Positions 9,540-21,492 of a stretch of DNA of 64,000 nt are shown here, piece by piece. This DNA is from Pseudorasbora parva (taxonomy: Eukaryota; Chordata; Actinopteri; Cypriniformes; Gobionidae): positions 37,113,547 through 37,177,546 of the forward strand of contig NC_090182.1 in NCBI RefSeq assembly GCF_024679245.1, read 5' to 3'. A model generated the notes under the pieces. It was not told the origin of the DNA and did not search any database. It saw only the letters and a list, made by a program, of their open reading frames with translations. Every line of letters begins with the position of its first letter. Positions within the stretch are counted from its first letter, which is position 1. The position numbers and the translations under genes are program-made.

Positions 9540-10460
9540 TACACATAATTTTCCTCCTCTCTCCCTTTCTCAGATTATTTCCATCTATTGTTCGTATCAA
9601 CATTCCGAGCACCTGTGCACCTGAACTGGCTTATTTTTTACAGCTGTACAGTTTAATCACATCATTAGATATAAGTGTGAACAATTTTGAGTATAAACGA
9701 TGACATCTGTGTTGTGTTTAATTTTTTGCCTTTGATTAGCATTTTGCAAAACAAGTGCATCACAGTCTGAAATGTGTTTTAGTAAGTGAGAATGTTGCAT
9801 GAGATATGCAAACAGTGTCTGACTGTCTAAACTTGTTTAAGGTTTTACAGAAGAAAAAAAAAGTACAATGTAACTTTAAAGTAAGTATGTGTAGGTAATA
9901 TTTGGGAAAAAAAGGGGTAACTATCAGGGAAATTAACAAATTATACTGTAAGCATTTTTTTTTAATTATTATTACCCTTATAGTTACAGGGTGATTATGA
10001 ATCTACAGGCTGTAAATTAAAGTGGTGTTTGTTCACCTCTTGTTGCATGTAGTAACAAACATATTAATCAACTTAATTCAAAACTACTTATTTAAAAAAT
10101 TGCTTTTAATTTCAAATAATAATGCCCTGACAGAAAGTGGCATGTTTTGTTCCTTTTTGTTTCTCTTGATGCTTGTCTTCCTTTTCTTGTTCCTCTATTT
10201 CTAATTACACAAAATGAACCCTAAATCAAACCCTAACCCCATAGTCCACGTAGTTAATTAATATTACTCAGTACTTAAATGTATAATTACACTGTAACAC
10301 GGACACCCTAAAATAAAGTGTAACGAAATAAAGTGTAACCATCACTTAGATGTGAAAGTGTCTCTTTAATTGTTTTTTCATCAACATTATATTATCTTCA
10401 GGTAGGTTTTTAAAATATTATTTTATTATTTTATATTACACCATAAGTGCACATAGAATA
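9540..10460. other. AT-rich stretch, no gene recognised
   Basis: 9540-9850 may be decayed mariner DNA. 10210-10340 contains CTGTAACACGGACACCCT and AAATAAAGTGTAAC, which look like part of an interspersed repeat. Nothing else can be supported. Confidence 0.35.
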
Positions 10461-10471
10461 ATACAATTAAG

Positions 10472-11591
10472 TAGGGGTGTCAACAATAATCGATTCGGCG
10501 ATGCATCGCGATGCGGGGCATGAACGATTCAGCATCGATGCGGCAAAGTGCCATAATCGATTATGATTATGTCACTGTTTATTTTCTGGCGGACGATAAA
10601 GTTATGAAGTTTCAAATACTTCCAGTTCCGGGAGAATAACAACAACAACAAGGAAGATGGCTGAGGCGGAGGGAGATGACCGCGATAGACAGGTTATTAA
10701 AAACGCGCTAACGCGCTAACGACCCGAGGTGTGTAGGATTGTACTTATATATTTTTTGCACAATAATAAATTAATCTATAATGACGAAATACGGCGCAAT
10801 TCACCTTTATTCCACAAGATGGCAATGTCTGATACCCAATGATGAAGTGACGTTTCACTCATAGTTACCTCTGACAGAAAACGAAACAATTATAATCTGC
10901 AAAACTTGAAATGGGTTAGTGATTTACTTCAGAGAGCAAGTACTAAACACAATCATATGTTAGTGTCACTGTCTCTTGATGATGGATGTGGTCAAGAAGC
11001 TGTCAGTGATCAAAATATTGATTTTGAAGACATTGAAAATGAGTTTGGAGAATATGCTGGAGATCGTGAATATGAGGCAGATGCTGAATATACTGGTAAA
11101 CGAGCTCTGACGAGGACATATGATGATGGTATTAAACATCTGCTCAAACTGAATCCTTCCAAGCTCCAAAAGGTAACGAAATAGGTTTTATTTTATTCTT
11201 CTGTAGCTGTTACTCTAAAATCAGGAGTTTTATATATTATCACGACAGGTAGAGGTCTATCCATGTTAAATATAGATCTGGGTCGCTAACGACCTGAATA
11301 TGTAAGAATGTTTGGTGAAACAGTCATGCATTTAAGGGTTAATTGCATTTTATTGAATTACATTTTATTTTATTTAATAACTTTTATGTCAAAGATACAG
11401 GAGACACATAGCAGCCAAAACAATCTGTTTAATATCTGCTTGTATTGCCTTATGACTGATGAAAAATTTGCTTTGTGTGCAGTAGAATTTTGATGCATCA
11501 CAATGCATCGTAGAATCGAATTGAATCGAATCGTTACCTGGTGAATCGTAATCGAATCGAATCGTGAAGGCAGTGCCAATGCACACCCCTA
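10472..11591. mobile_element. Non-autonomous hAT element with perfect 8-bp target duplication
   Basis: The element starts TAGGGGTGTCAACAATAATC and ends CAATGCACACCCCTA. The same 8 bases, CAATTAAG, lie at 10464-10471 and 11592-11599, the hallmark of hAT insertion. Subterminal ATCGATTCG-type motifs are repeated at both ends (10489-10560 and 11510-11565). It has no transposase. One plus-strand frame of 92 residues (10906-11184) is acidic and unrecognised. Confidence 0.92.
10906..11184 (+). CDS. Small acidic open frame inside the hAT element, unrecognised
   Basis: 92 codons starting MKWVSDLLQRASTKHN, with an acidic middle (IDFEDIENEFGEYAGDREYE) and a basic end. I recognise no domain. The following bases AAAGGTAACG could be a splice donor, so it may be a captured host exon or the remains of an accessory protein. 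It could equally be chance. Confidence 0.25.
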   Translation: MKWVSDLLQRASTKHNHMLVSLSLDDGCGQEAVSDQNIDFEDIENEFGEYAGDREYEADAEYTGKRALTRTYDDGIKHLLKLNPSKLQKVTK

Positions 11592-11599
11592 CAATTAAG

Positions 11600-12100
11600 T
11601 GCACTTTTTTACAACAAAAGTTAAAACTCTAGTAACACTCAAGGCAAAGTAAATAGGCCTAATTAGTTGGGGAAAAAAACATGCACATACTGTACGTCGC
11701 AGACAACATAACTCAAAAACACCCAAAAACTCCTGCTTTCAGCTCCTGCAACGTTTTAAATAATTCAGTCTTCAGAGTGCCACTGTTCTAAAGTTGTAAA
11801 ATGTTTGTTTGATTGATTCCTGATGAAACACACAGTGGGGATCTGAGTGAAAAAGTTTGGCTAGACTGCTGCCTAACTTGCAGCACTTGCAGCCAAAATT
11901 ACTAATTTTTAGAAAGCCAGAATGTGTTAAACACATGCTGTCATTATAGATGACCTGTTCTCTTGTGTGAACAACATTAAGACAATCTCTGGGTCCTGCT
12001 GCTTCATGTTCCACAACAAAAGAAAAAGAAGTCCCTTTCTCGACAACTCTTCAGATCCTAATCCAGGCCTGAGTCATTTCACGTCTACCGCAACTCCCTA
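11600..12100. other. Stretch with nothing recognised
   Basis: No terminal repeats or convincing frames. Confidence 0.4.
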
Positions 12101-12330
12101 GCCGACCAACTAGCATCTGTCATCCCCTCAAGCGCATCCGAAATGCTGCTGCTTAACTCCGGAAATTCTCACATTATACCTTTGCTCAGGTCTCTTCCCT
12201 GGCATGTGCTAGAATTTAATTCAATACATTGCACTTGGCTTACACTGCCGCCAAAGGCTCAGCCTTCCCACTAAATCAAATCATTCACCAAGCTGTACAT
12301 CCCAAAACAGCTGCCATCATTGCTCGTCTA
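12100..12330 (+). pseudogene. LINE (non-LTR retrotransposon) ORF2 C-terminal scrap
   Basis: One plus frame, with two stop codons, reads RIRNAAA-LRKFSHYTFAQV-SSLAC-FNTLHLAYTAAKGSAF. It follows the pattern IQNAAARL...KFSHVTPLLRSLHWLP...RI.FKTLVLAYKA.NG.AP found at the end of the reverse transcriptase domain of fish L2/I-type LINEs. No poly(A) or 3' tail repeat is seen, so this is an old internal scrap. Confidence 0.6.
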
Positions 12331-12489
12331 GGCCTAACTTGTTTTGGATTTCGCTTTCTCAACTTGTTTATTAGTCAAATGCGTGTTGTACTGCTTTGGG
12401 ATTCTACTTGGCATTTGAGGCCTAGCTTAGCAAGTGACTGGAAGGGCCAAGCATCTCACCACCCAGTAAGCATATTTGATGAGTAAATG

Positions 12490-14425
12490 CGTACATTCAT
12501 GTGTTGATATTTAGGTTTTCTGACTTCAGAAAGAGTTTAGAACAGAGCTGTTGCAGCTTACTTTCAGCAGGTCTTCTTGGACTGGGGAGAAGGTTTCAGA
12601 TCTGAAAGTTTGCATGTTTACAAATTACATCAAAGACATGTTTAGAAAATTCTATTTTTATTATATAACCACATTTAAGTGTTTATTGCATATTACTCAA
12701 ATACTGTAAATGTTTGCAAGGCAGCAGCTTTTGCAGGAAGTTGAATGCTCTTCATACTAGTGTATTGCTTCGATTAGATGCACTACTAATGGAAGTGCAT
12801 TACTTGTCAAATTACCACAAAATCTGACAAATAATCTCAATTAAAGGTTGACCAAACATCTCTCTCTGCCCAAACTGTATCTTTTCTAATATCAAACACC
12901 GTAACAAATGTTTATTGTTCTTTTTTTTTTTTAAAGGTTCGAATTAACTGCATTTGGCTATCCTGCTGTTTTATTCATTAACCCTGTTGGTCACCTTAAA
13001 AAATAATCACATAGGCTGTATTGAATATATGTAGATGAAAGTTTCACTAGAATTGATGGCACAGAATACAAAAGAGGGATATACAAAGAATGGTGAGCCG
13101 ATGTGTCACAACTAATTATGATGACATCAATGTGTGACTCGCAGCTCAGGATCAAACACTGAAATGTATTTATGCGTTCAGCTCAGTTGTGTTTGATACA
13201 TTCCACAAGAGAATCAATTCCAAGAGAAAATATCCAATCATTACAGATACAGCAGTCTATTTACAGGATGAACTGTTAGGATTGTTTTAACACTCCAGTG
13301 GCAATGGAGTCAATACATGCGAACACCCATACGCAATTTCAGAAAATATCTTTAGAATTAGCATATTGGTTTATGCCTGATTACTTTTTGGAAGAATGAC
13401 TAGGGTTGTATTGTTTTTATCTAGAGTCTGTAGATTCTAGCTTATGAAAAAAAGTATTAAAATCACTGCAGTCTGATGAAAAAAGGAGTGAGAGAGATTT
13501 TGGTTAAAATAACTTGCATCCCTTAATTAATAAACTTAGTTTAACATAAGAGCCAGTAATACACAAATGAGATATGCATAAATAAGACAAAAATAGAGAC
13601 GTAATCTGTCATGTCCCAATAAAGATGTAACTTTACATTAATGAATTATAACAGCCATGAATGAGTTCATGTTGGAAATGTAAGGTCTGAATTAATTTCT
13701 CTCTCTCTGTTGTCTATGCTCATTTCGTGAATTCCCGTTTGTAAACGTTTACTTACCGGGTTGTTGCTCCAGCATGGTCACTGTATGTACATTTTAACAA
13801 GACCCAATCGTTTAAAACTCCTTAATTATTTGACATCTGCTATATAACATCTATATAATAACTAAATAATTACAGCTCTGTGTGAATTATTTATTAGGCA
13901 TATCTCTGTGAGAGACATTTTATGTAAACGCGTAGAGGAAAACAACGCTTTGTCATCAAGCAACTATTTCATAATCTAAACTGACAAAAACATTATTAAG
14001 AATTTTGATATTGTGCTAGATAAGATATACTCTATAATAACAAATATTTGTTTGCTGTTTTGTTTTGTTTTTCTGACAATGTTTGCATATTCCAGAGAAT
14101 ATTCCAGAGTGTTCCATTCTCTTTACTCTTTAGTGTATTATAACCCTTTTACCACCAGCATTAACCGGGTGCTTGTCCAGTGCTAGTGCCGGTTCGGAGT
14201 TGGTTTGACTGACAAGTCTTCTAAGAACTGGTTGGCTTTTCAATGTCACATCTTTCTCAGCAATGCCAGTGAGGCAGCGGGAAACACAAACACACCAAAC
14301 TTGTTCGAGATGCATCGGCACTGCACAGAATGATTTGCTTTTGGCATCAAAGTACTACAAGAGCGATTTAAAAGCATAAGGAGTCATATGATCTTGCTGT
14401 AAGTTAATTTGATGTCATACGGCGA
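12490..14425. other. Unique-looking AT-rich stretch
   Basis: No coding frame, terminal repeats or tandem arrays beyond short homopolymers. It could be host intergenic or intronic DNA. Confidence 0.4.
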
Positions 14426-14429
14426 TTAG

Positions 14430-14965
14430 TCTGTGCAACGCCGATGCGTCTCAAACAAGCCTTCCATCAACAATGGTGAACATTGCTTTACTTTTGATAC
14501 TCTTACCTTGAAATACCTCTTGATGGAAGTGAGAGTAAGAGACAGGATCTCAACTGACTGCAGATGCTGAATGGGACTGTTAAGACCAGAGAGAGGGCCC
14601 AAGAGGGGATGAGGCAAGGTTGATGATTATGTGCCCTTCAGGAACCTGATGATCAGGTAATGCTTTTACAAAGACTTAACTTCTACTGCGTTGTGATGTG
14701 TGGAGATAGCAGCATCATACACTTTCAGGACATAGTCTGGACATTGATGACATATGGTGCCCCACACCAGAGAAGGCAGGTCATGAGGAGCATCAGTTCT
14801 GGGAACCAGGTTGGGGTTGGACAGTGCGGCGCAACCATAAAGACCTGTTCCTCATCCTCCCTGACCTTGCACAGTATCTGTGCAAGCAGGCTCATTGGGG
14901 GAAATGCTTACTTGTGTAGGCCCCAGGGCCAAACGTGTGCCAGTGAATTTTCCTTCGGTCAGGGA
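14430..14965 (-). pseudogene. DIRS fragment: RNase H tail joined to tyrosine recombinase
   Basis: On the minus strand from 14965 the first part reads LCKVREDEEQVFMVAPHC then PTPTWFPELMLL, the C-terminal part of the DIRS RNase H region (compare QIPLRRDLLSQ-type context in D3). It is joined by a deletion to recombinase DNA: LKVYDAAISTHHNAVE, then KHYLIIRFLKG at about 14750-14640, and LQSVEILSLTLTSIKR at about 14560-14510. D3 has the matching LKVYVAAIAAF and LKVAFLLAITSLRRVG. Stops and frame changes make it non-functional. The catalytic HxxR and Tyr parts are absent. Confidence 0.65.
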
Positions 14966-15084
14966 GTAAAACAGCTGTGATAGGGACATTTTTGGACAGG
15001 CAAAAAGGTCTACTTACCACTCAGCTGGATCACCTGGGGCTGAGTCTCCACTCTCCTGGGTACGGTGACCCAGTAGTGCAGCCG

Positions 15085-15190
15085 TACTAAATTAAACCAC
15101 AACACAATTAAAACGCCACAACACAACAGAATTAAACCACAACACAACGAAATCAGCACAACACAATGGAAATAAGCCACAACGGAAACA
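15085..15190. repeat. Short degenerate tandem repeat
   Basis: Reiterates ATTAAACCACAACACAA-type units of about 20-30 bp about four times. Confidence 0.7.
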
Positions 15191-15199
15191 TCCTCATTT

Positions 15200-16415
15200 T
15201 GAGGTTGAAATCGCCTTGTTTTGTCTGTGTGTATTTCCATACTGGATAAGCCGGCTTTTGTTATTGCCCCACCCTCCAAGGGAAGTGTGGCTACTTATTT
15301 ATGGATGGCTCTGGTCGGCTCTAGATATCAAAATTCAATGAAGGTGGACGCCCCAAAGATTATCGCAGATGAGCTGAACCATTAGCGTGACGTGGTCATC
15401 CTCAATTCTAGTCAGAATATGAGTCTGATACTGCTTCATTGGGCTGTGATTATGGGGCGTGTTTCAACCGAACCAGGAAAGACCTCAATTGGATAGACCT
15501 ACAACCAATCAGAGCAACAAAGCGATGTCAACAGAGCTTAACTGCACTGTGTTGCCAAGTCTGCATTTTTTTCCCACAGGTTTTCTATGTCCGCGGGTTG
15601 AAGCGACTATTATGTGATATATAGACCCATGAGTGCGAATTTTAGCAGGCAACCTTGCCAAAATAACACACATTGATTTTACCTCCCAAACAAACAAAAA
15701 AAATTCCGGAGAACCCCCCGAGAAGCTATTGTTTAGGGCTAGTAGTTGGCGGGTTTTGTTGTAAAAACTTGGCAACCCTTTCTGCACGTGTGCTGGAATA
15801 AAAGGTCTTTGCCGTTGTTGTAAAAAAATAAAATAATTTAATGATATACAGAGTACTTACCCAACATGACCATCATTTTTGAGAGAAATTGTGAAGGTGA
15901 ATGCATATTCAAACAAGCTTTCCGATTTGAACAAATATAATCCAAGTCCCTGAATGAGGTGATGATTATGTTACTGTTTATCATCTGTCTGTCATCGTCT
16001 AAAGCCCGCCCTGATGATTTCATTGGTCCAAACAGTTTCTGTTCGGAGATAATTACTCCTCTATGGAGCGAGGCCAGGCCGAACTGACCGACCTAAATAT
16101 TTTGTGGGCGGGGCTAAGTTCGGCTGGCATCCAGGCCACTGAACCATGGCAATTACACCGAAAATGTTTTGAAGTAAGACAAGCTGGGTGCTTATGAAAA
16201 AGTGCTCAATGATACTGAAGACGATCTGTGCGACGATGAAAGCAGCATAATACGACTGAATAATATCCCTTATCTACAACTGAACGGAGATGAAGAAGAG
16301 GAAGAATGTATCAGATTGGCGTCAGGAGTGTAAAATATCAGAGGCAATATCGATAGAAACATTTGATGGGGATAAAGACAGAGAAAAGGGGAAAATCTGT
16401 AACTTTGAATGTAAA
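15200..16415. other. Unresolved stretch, possibly decayed DNA transposon
   Basis: Has short GC-richer parts at both sides (15290-15350 and 16060-16140, the latter with GGGCGGGGCTAAGTTCGGC) but I could not pair them into terminal repeats. A plus-strand acidic frame near 16200-16330 (DTEDDLCDDESSIIRLN) is unrecognised. Confidence 0.3.
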
Positions 16416-16421
16416 TGCTAC

Positions 16422-16450
16422 ACACAAAAAAAAAAAAAAAAAAAAAAAAA
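16422..16450. repeat. Poly(A) run
   Basis: About 27 A residues with no LINE or SINE body recognised upstream. Confidence 0.95.
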
Positions 16451-17565
16451 GAACTCTCTGCATGGAAAACAGTCCTGTACCCAGAAGCTTTGTCCAGACA
16501 TTATGTACCACATATGGCTGGTTACATCCACACAGAAGACAAAGAGAAAGTGTGTCTGAACTGCTTATTTCATTGGAGGGATCGAGATCTGCAAAAATAC
16601 TTTATGGTTTCTTATGGGGTGAATTTTCATAAACATCAAAATTTGTCGTTTTGTGTTCATTCTAAGAACACATACACGTTATCTCATTTTTAGATCTTCC
16701 CATAACTACATATTGTTATTAGCTGTCAGTATAATTGTACTCGTTAGTATAGTATCACTTGCCAAAAAACCCAGTTACTATAATGGTAATGTAACCATCT
16801 GCTATCCTTTATTATTAATAGTATGCGGTCCATTTTTTTTCTCATTGCGTCTGTCGTTGCTATGCAACCATGCAGCTTTACAGGGGGTAGGGCTTATCTA
16901 AATGAGATGTAAATGAGCCCAATTGTCACTCCCAGCATGTGAGAACAGGTGAGAACTGCACAATCTTTAGAGGCCGTTTTCTCCCTTTAAAACGTTTTAA
17001 ATGCCTACATTCAAATGGTCACAACTTCTCCAAATAACTCAAAATGCCCCAGAAAATGCTCCCTACTTTGGTAATTGGTCACATATACTAAGCATGCTCA
17101 CTCGTGAGATGTGCTGTCATGTTGACCGAATCCAGCTCCATACTGAACAAAGAAAAACTGCACGGGGAAGAGTTTGCTATTTTCCCAGTTGACCCAAAGC
17201 CCCAGATGGATGAGACACATGGGTGGAATGACATCTTGAAAAAGACACAACGTCACACCCGTGATACGGGTCTCCTTTGGGAGAAAAAAATATCTTTTTG
17301 TGAAGAAAAAAAAATCACTTGTGCTGAAGTGCACAGGGGAAAGGTCACCTGCACAGTGTGCAGAAATTCTCTCTCAGAAAGTCATCCTCAGGAAGGCGAC
17401 TACCACTGATGCACTAACACACGCTGAGCTTCTTCCTGGTTCTCTATACCACACAATAGATGCATTGCAGAGCAAAAATCTTTGTTAATAAATGCAAATA
17501 CAATTCTCCTTTGCCAATGTCCATTGGCTTGTTTTATTACAACTCAAAAGTGATTGGGCTATCAG
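16450..17565. other. Unresolved stretch with short open frames
   Basis: Two plus-strand pieces look protein-like but are not recognised. One is about 16450-16620 (VPHMAGYIHTEDKEKVCLNC). The other is 17104-17409 (ILNKEKLHGEEFAIFPVDPK). They could be parts of one decayed transposon gene; I see no terminal repeats to prove this. Confidence 0.25.
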
Positions 17566-17566
17566 G

Positions 17567-17815
17567 TTAGATCCCAATTTGTTAGTTCAGCTCTAACATG
17601 TGACAAACTGATAGATAACTACCACAATAAATACAAAAATAAACACAATAGTCTTTTTCTAGGAAAACTTAATGCAATTTCCAATTCCAAAACTATCCCA
17701 ATTTGTCAGTTCAGCTGATAGATAACTACTGATAAAAACTGATAGATAACTACCACAATAAATACAAAAATAAACAAAATAGTCTGTTTCTAGGAAAACT
17801 TAATGCTTTTTTAAT
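17567..17815. repeat. Direct duplication of about 131 bp
   Basis: TCCCAATTTGT starts at about 17567 and again at 17697. CTGATAGATAACTACC occurs at 17608 and 17739, both followed by the same CAATAAATACAAAAATAAAC and TCTAGGAAAACTTAATGC. A third partial CTGATAGATAACTAC is at about 17714. Confidence 0.9.
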
Positions 17816-17999
17816 GTCATCATAATATAATTGTGCAGAAATGTTGCCACAGGTATATTTTGTTTTAGTTTATTCACCAATCCTGGGTTAAATTCACTTA
17901 TACACTGAAGACATTTTAACCCGTTTCACACATACACTCATGGTTTGTCTATGACTCAGAGCAGTAAAGATCAATCTGACTGTATAGTTAGCAGTGTCT

Positions 18000-18420
18000 A
18001 CTGTTAAGTCGCAGAAGTATTGACTGCGTAGTTGATCAATGATCACAATTTGATAAAGTCCTACTTCAAAATGCCCTCTGAAGCAAACTCTTCTATTGTG
18101 AAATAGCTCATTTGCATACCCATAAATGCACTTTAAAAGTGCATCATTATGATGCAATATTAATGAGCTTGATAGTAGCTTGATGAGCTGGTTTTGTCTC
18201 TAGTCCTGCACACAAGGCCTGGCTGTCATATTGCATGCTGCTACATGATGAATACTTGGCCCATCCAAAGCAAAGGGGCTATGAGAGAGCAATTGCAAGA
18301 TCAAAAGCACCGTCAGTGGAAGAAAATCCAATTAGGGGCAAATGTATGCAATTTGATAATTTACGATTCCCATTGAGACAGTGATAAAACAGACTTCTAA
18401 GCTCCTTCTTGTTTATGCAT
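18000..18420. other. Candidate conserved non-coding stretch
   Basis: Complex, non-repetitive sequence with an octamer ATTTGCAT at about 18109, TAAT-rich homeobox-like cores, and no open frame. It resembles the texture of vertebrate conserved non-coding elements. This is inference only; there is no direct proof here. Confidence 0.25.
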
Positions 18421-18932
18421 GAAAAGAGGACTGAAATAATGTGAGACAACTTTCTACAGAAAAGAGGGGTCCCTGGTGTGGAAAGACTAAAGAAACGACC
18501 CTCAACCCCTGCAGAAATTCGGCAAATCCTCCAGTTAACGAAAATATGGATGGAAATAAGGCAACAAAGAGATTTCTATGGAGGAATTGAACTATATACA
18601 ATTCAAAATTGTTTTATTTTTGAAGTGTGGTCGTTAGAGATCTTTGAAGCTTTAAATCAGCACTTGGTAACTTTTCCACCTTCATAATATATTTTTTAAG
18701 ACTCTTGTGATGATAAATCGACTTACAATACGTTGAATGACACGTCTGCCATAGCCTGATGGGGTCCGTATCGTTTTTAATCATACTTTTAAACTTCGGG
18801 TTTCGGGTAGTAACCCGAGTACAAAAAGAACTACAAAATTCGGCTGCTTTACGGCATATACGTCACTTCCACTAACACCCGCACTTCCTTAAATTCGGAC
18901 GTGCGAGCCCAACTTTGTTCGTTGGATAAGTC

Positions 18933-19110
18933 ATGTCCGAAGCAGCAGAGACAAATAAGAAAGGAAAGGTTTTGTTGGAGGAAAGCAATAAGAGGAAACG
19001 AAAAAGTGATGGGATTAAAGGCAGGACAAGGATCAACATGTGACCAGCGTTTGCTCGTCGGCGTGAGCTGAAGGAGGCGCGCCCGACCGATGCTGTCATG
19101 CTTGTTACGG
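18933..19110 (+). pseudogene. Repeat-type exon with RTRIN...FAR..ELKEA motif, stop inside
   Basis: ATG at 18933 opens 36 codons (MSEAAETNKKGKVLLEESNK, then KRKSDGIKGRTRINM) to a TGA at 19041. The same frame continues PAFARRRELKEARPTDAVML up to a GTGAGC splice-donor-like site at 19110. The motif RTRINIGxAFxRWRELKE is one I associate with proteins repeated in many fish genomes, probably encoded by a DNA transposon. The Trp of that motif is Arg here. Function unknown. Confidence 0.4.
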
Positions 19111-19119
19111 TGAGCTACC

Positions 19120-20500
19120 ATTCAAACATTGAACTGAAGTATCATATAGATTCTGTAAAACGGTAACCAATAGACTACTATAATAAGGCTGGCTTGTAAA
19201 CGTGAGCATCGTGATTATTTGGCGTTTGAAAAAAATAAAACCCATGAAATTATATTCATATGACATGCTGAAACATATGCCACTGACTGTAACGTTACCT
19301 GGGATGAAGACACTTCACACGCGACGCCAGAAGAACTCTGAACTCCTCTTGCAGTGTTCAGGGGAACTGTTAGTGCTGCACCAACCCGCGGCGCCACTTT
19401 TATGAAGTTATTTGGCCCGCACCGCACCATTGTATATATTTTTACAACCCGCCCCGCACCCACGACCATTAAATAGACATACGGGGTCCGCGGGTTATGA
19501 GACGACCCATGCATTACTAGTTCAGGGCTATCAGGGTTGTCATGTCAACAAATGCACGCGCGATGGCATCCCCTGTTGTAGGATTACAGAGCTTACGACA
19601 GTAGTTGAGGACATTATTTTTTCCAAACTGTAGGGGGACCCCGAGAGCAAAAGTTGCCAAGTGCTGCTTTAATAAATTAAGAAATATATCAATTATTCTT
19701 GTCCATGTGAATCTTAAAACTGTCAAAAGCAACCCTCATAACTATGTTTTTGCTTACTTGAAAAAATAAATAAATGTTTGATTCATCTATGTCCCACATA
19801 TACTATTGTCACAGAAACTGTCTAGTGATCTGTCATCCTGCAAAATGCAAACATAGCACAAAATGCATATTTATAAAGCATAACATATTAATACAATTTA
19901 TTCCAAAGAAGATCTACTTTGGACCATTTTTGTGGCCAGTATCACATGTATCTTTCACTGATAATGCAATCCCATGATGCATTGTGACAGGATCAGTAAA
20001 ATAAAATAAAAATAATTATCTATCACAAGATTGATTCAAATGTGTGTGTGTGATGCTGTTTGGTCACATTCACTCTTTCACCACTCTGGTTGTTTTTATT
20101 CTCTGTATCTGCCCTCATTTACTGTCTGTCAATAAACCGTTTAAACTGAATACTCACCTCTCACCACTTAGTCTGTGTTCCGGTCTGTGACAGTTTTCAA
20201 GTGGCATTCTATTGCATTTTGGAAAATCCAACTTTCTGATCTAGATAAAATGCAGAGGTCGCATAAAACCAGTCAGTCAAATTAGAGTGTTTGCCAGATG
20301 ATAAGTGTTTTCTAGTTTTGAGCTCAATATTCATCTGATTGCCAACTAAGGCCATTTAGGTTGTTGCCTACACATACTCACTAGGTTTTGTCCCAGAGCG
20401 AATAATTAGATGAAGTCTCGATAGACTTAACCTTTGTCAAGAAAGATGCAGTGTGTGTTACTATAACTTATTGCATCCAAACCACCTTCAGAACAGGCAA
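19120..20500. other. Stretch with GC-rich insert, no gene
   Basis: 19380-19520 is a CCCGC-rich block (AACCCGCCCCGCACCCACGA) like the ends of some hAT elements, but I could not define boundaries. 20120-20190 has AATAAA and a CA-rich tail that might be an old LTR end. Nothing firm. Confidence 0.3.
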
Positions 20501-20519
20501 ATAAATTAGCAATCATACT

Positions 20520-20960
20520 GCAGATAACCTCCCGGTGGAAAGTGTTATCTACACGATACACTGAACTACAGGGTCAATTCTTCACACTAAAAGAGCGTCA
20601 TTAATATCCCCTCTTTGGCAATGTCTGTCAAAGAGAGGGTGATAAAGCATTAGGGATGCTATCATTTTAAACCCAACTCTTGAGACACAGTAGGGATTGT
20701 TGTGTTGGCACATCGTGATTGCACTGTTCCTTAAACCGCTGTGCACACACCATGTCCCCTTTCACTGCATCTGTCAGCAGCATGACAGAGTCTCTCCAGT
20801 GGGCGTTTCATTACAGATAAAGGCAGTTGCACGTAAAAATGCCACGGTTAACGGTTTACTGCATCATGCTTGCTAAATCTGAATGCTTCGTGGTGATACA
20901 AAAGAAACTGTTGCGTAACATCAAACTGTATTCTATAAAGCATAAAATGGGAGATGATAT
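20520..20960. other. Second candidate conserved non-coding stretch
   Basis: Non-repetitive, balanced base composition, no frame; includes TCTGTCAAAGAGAGGGTGAT and GATA/E-box-like sites. Offered as inference only. Confidence 0.2.
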
Positions 20961-21339
20961 GAGAATGTCTTTAAGGGTGTAAGGTTAAGCTCTTAAATAA
21001 TCATTATATCCTGTAAATACCAGGAGCCTGAATTTGCATTAGACACGAAGTGAAGATCCAATTATGGAAGATTGTTTCTGCCACGGAATAAAAAAATAAA
21101 TAAACAATAATAAGTGTGACCTTTTTATTGCACAGTCTGGACTTATAAAGCCACAAATGCACAATATTTACTTTATTGTTCTGCAATTGCAATTAAAATG
21201 TTGACTTTTTGTCTTTGAGACGTGAGATAAAAAGTCATAAAAAATAAAAGGTCACAAAACCTTTTTATATTCTGTGGCAGAAACAAGCTATGCAAAAATG
21301 TCAAAAAAATAATTATATTAATTTAATTTACATTATAGT

Positions 21340-21475
21340 GCAGGGGTTTTCAACTCTGGTTTTCAAGTTTGGCTTCAACCCTTATCAAACACACCTGCCT
21401 GTATAGCTTTCAAGTAATCCTGAAGACACTGATTAACTTGTTCAAGTGTGTTTGATTAAGATTGTAGCTAAACTC
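21340..21475. mobile_element. hAT-like MITE fragment
   Basis: Starts CAGGGGTTTTCAACTCTGG and contains CAAACACACCTGCCTG and CAAGTGTGTTTGATTA, in the arrangement of a common teleost MITE with CAGGGGT ends. The matching right end was not found. Confidence 0.5.
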
Positions 21476-21492
21476 AGAAAAAGTGTATCTTA

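Noticed and set aside
20100..20200. Possible solo LTR end with AATAAA
   Set aside because: No TG start, partner repeat or target duplication could be found.
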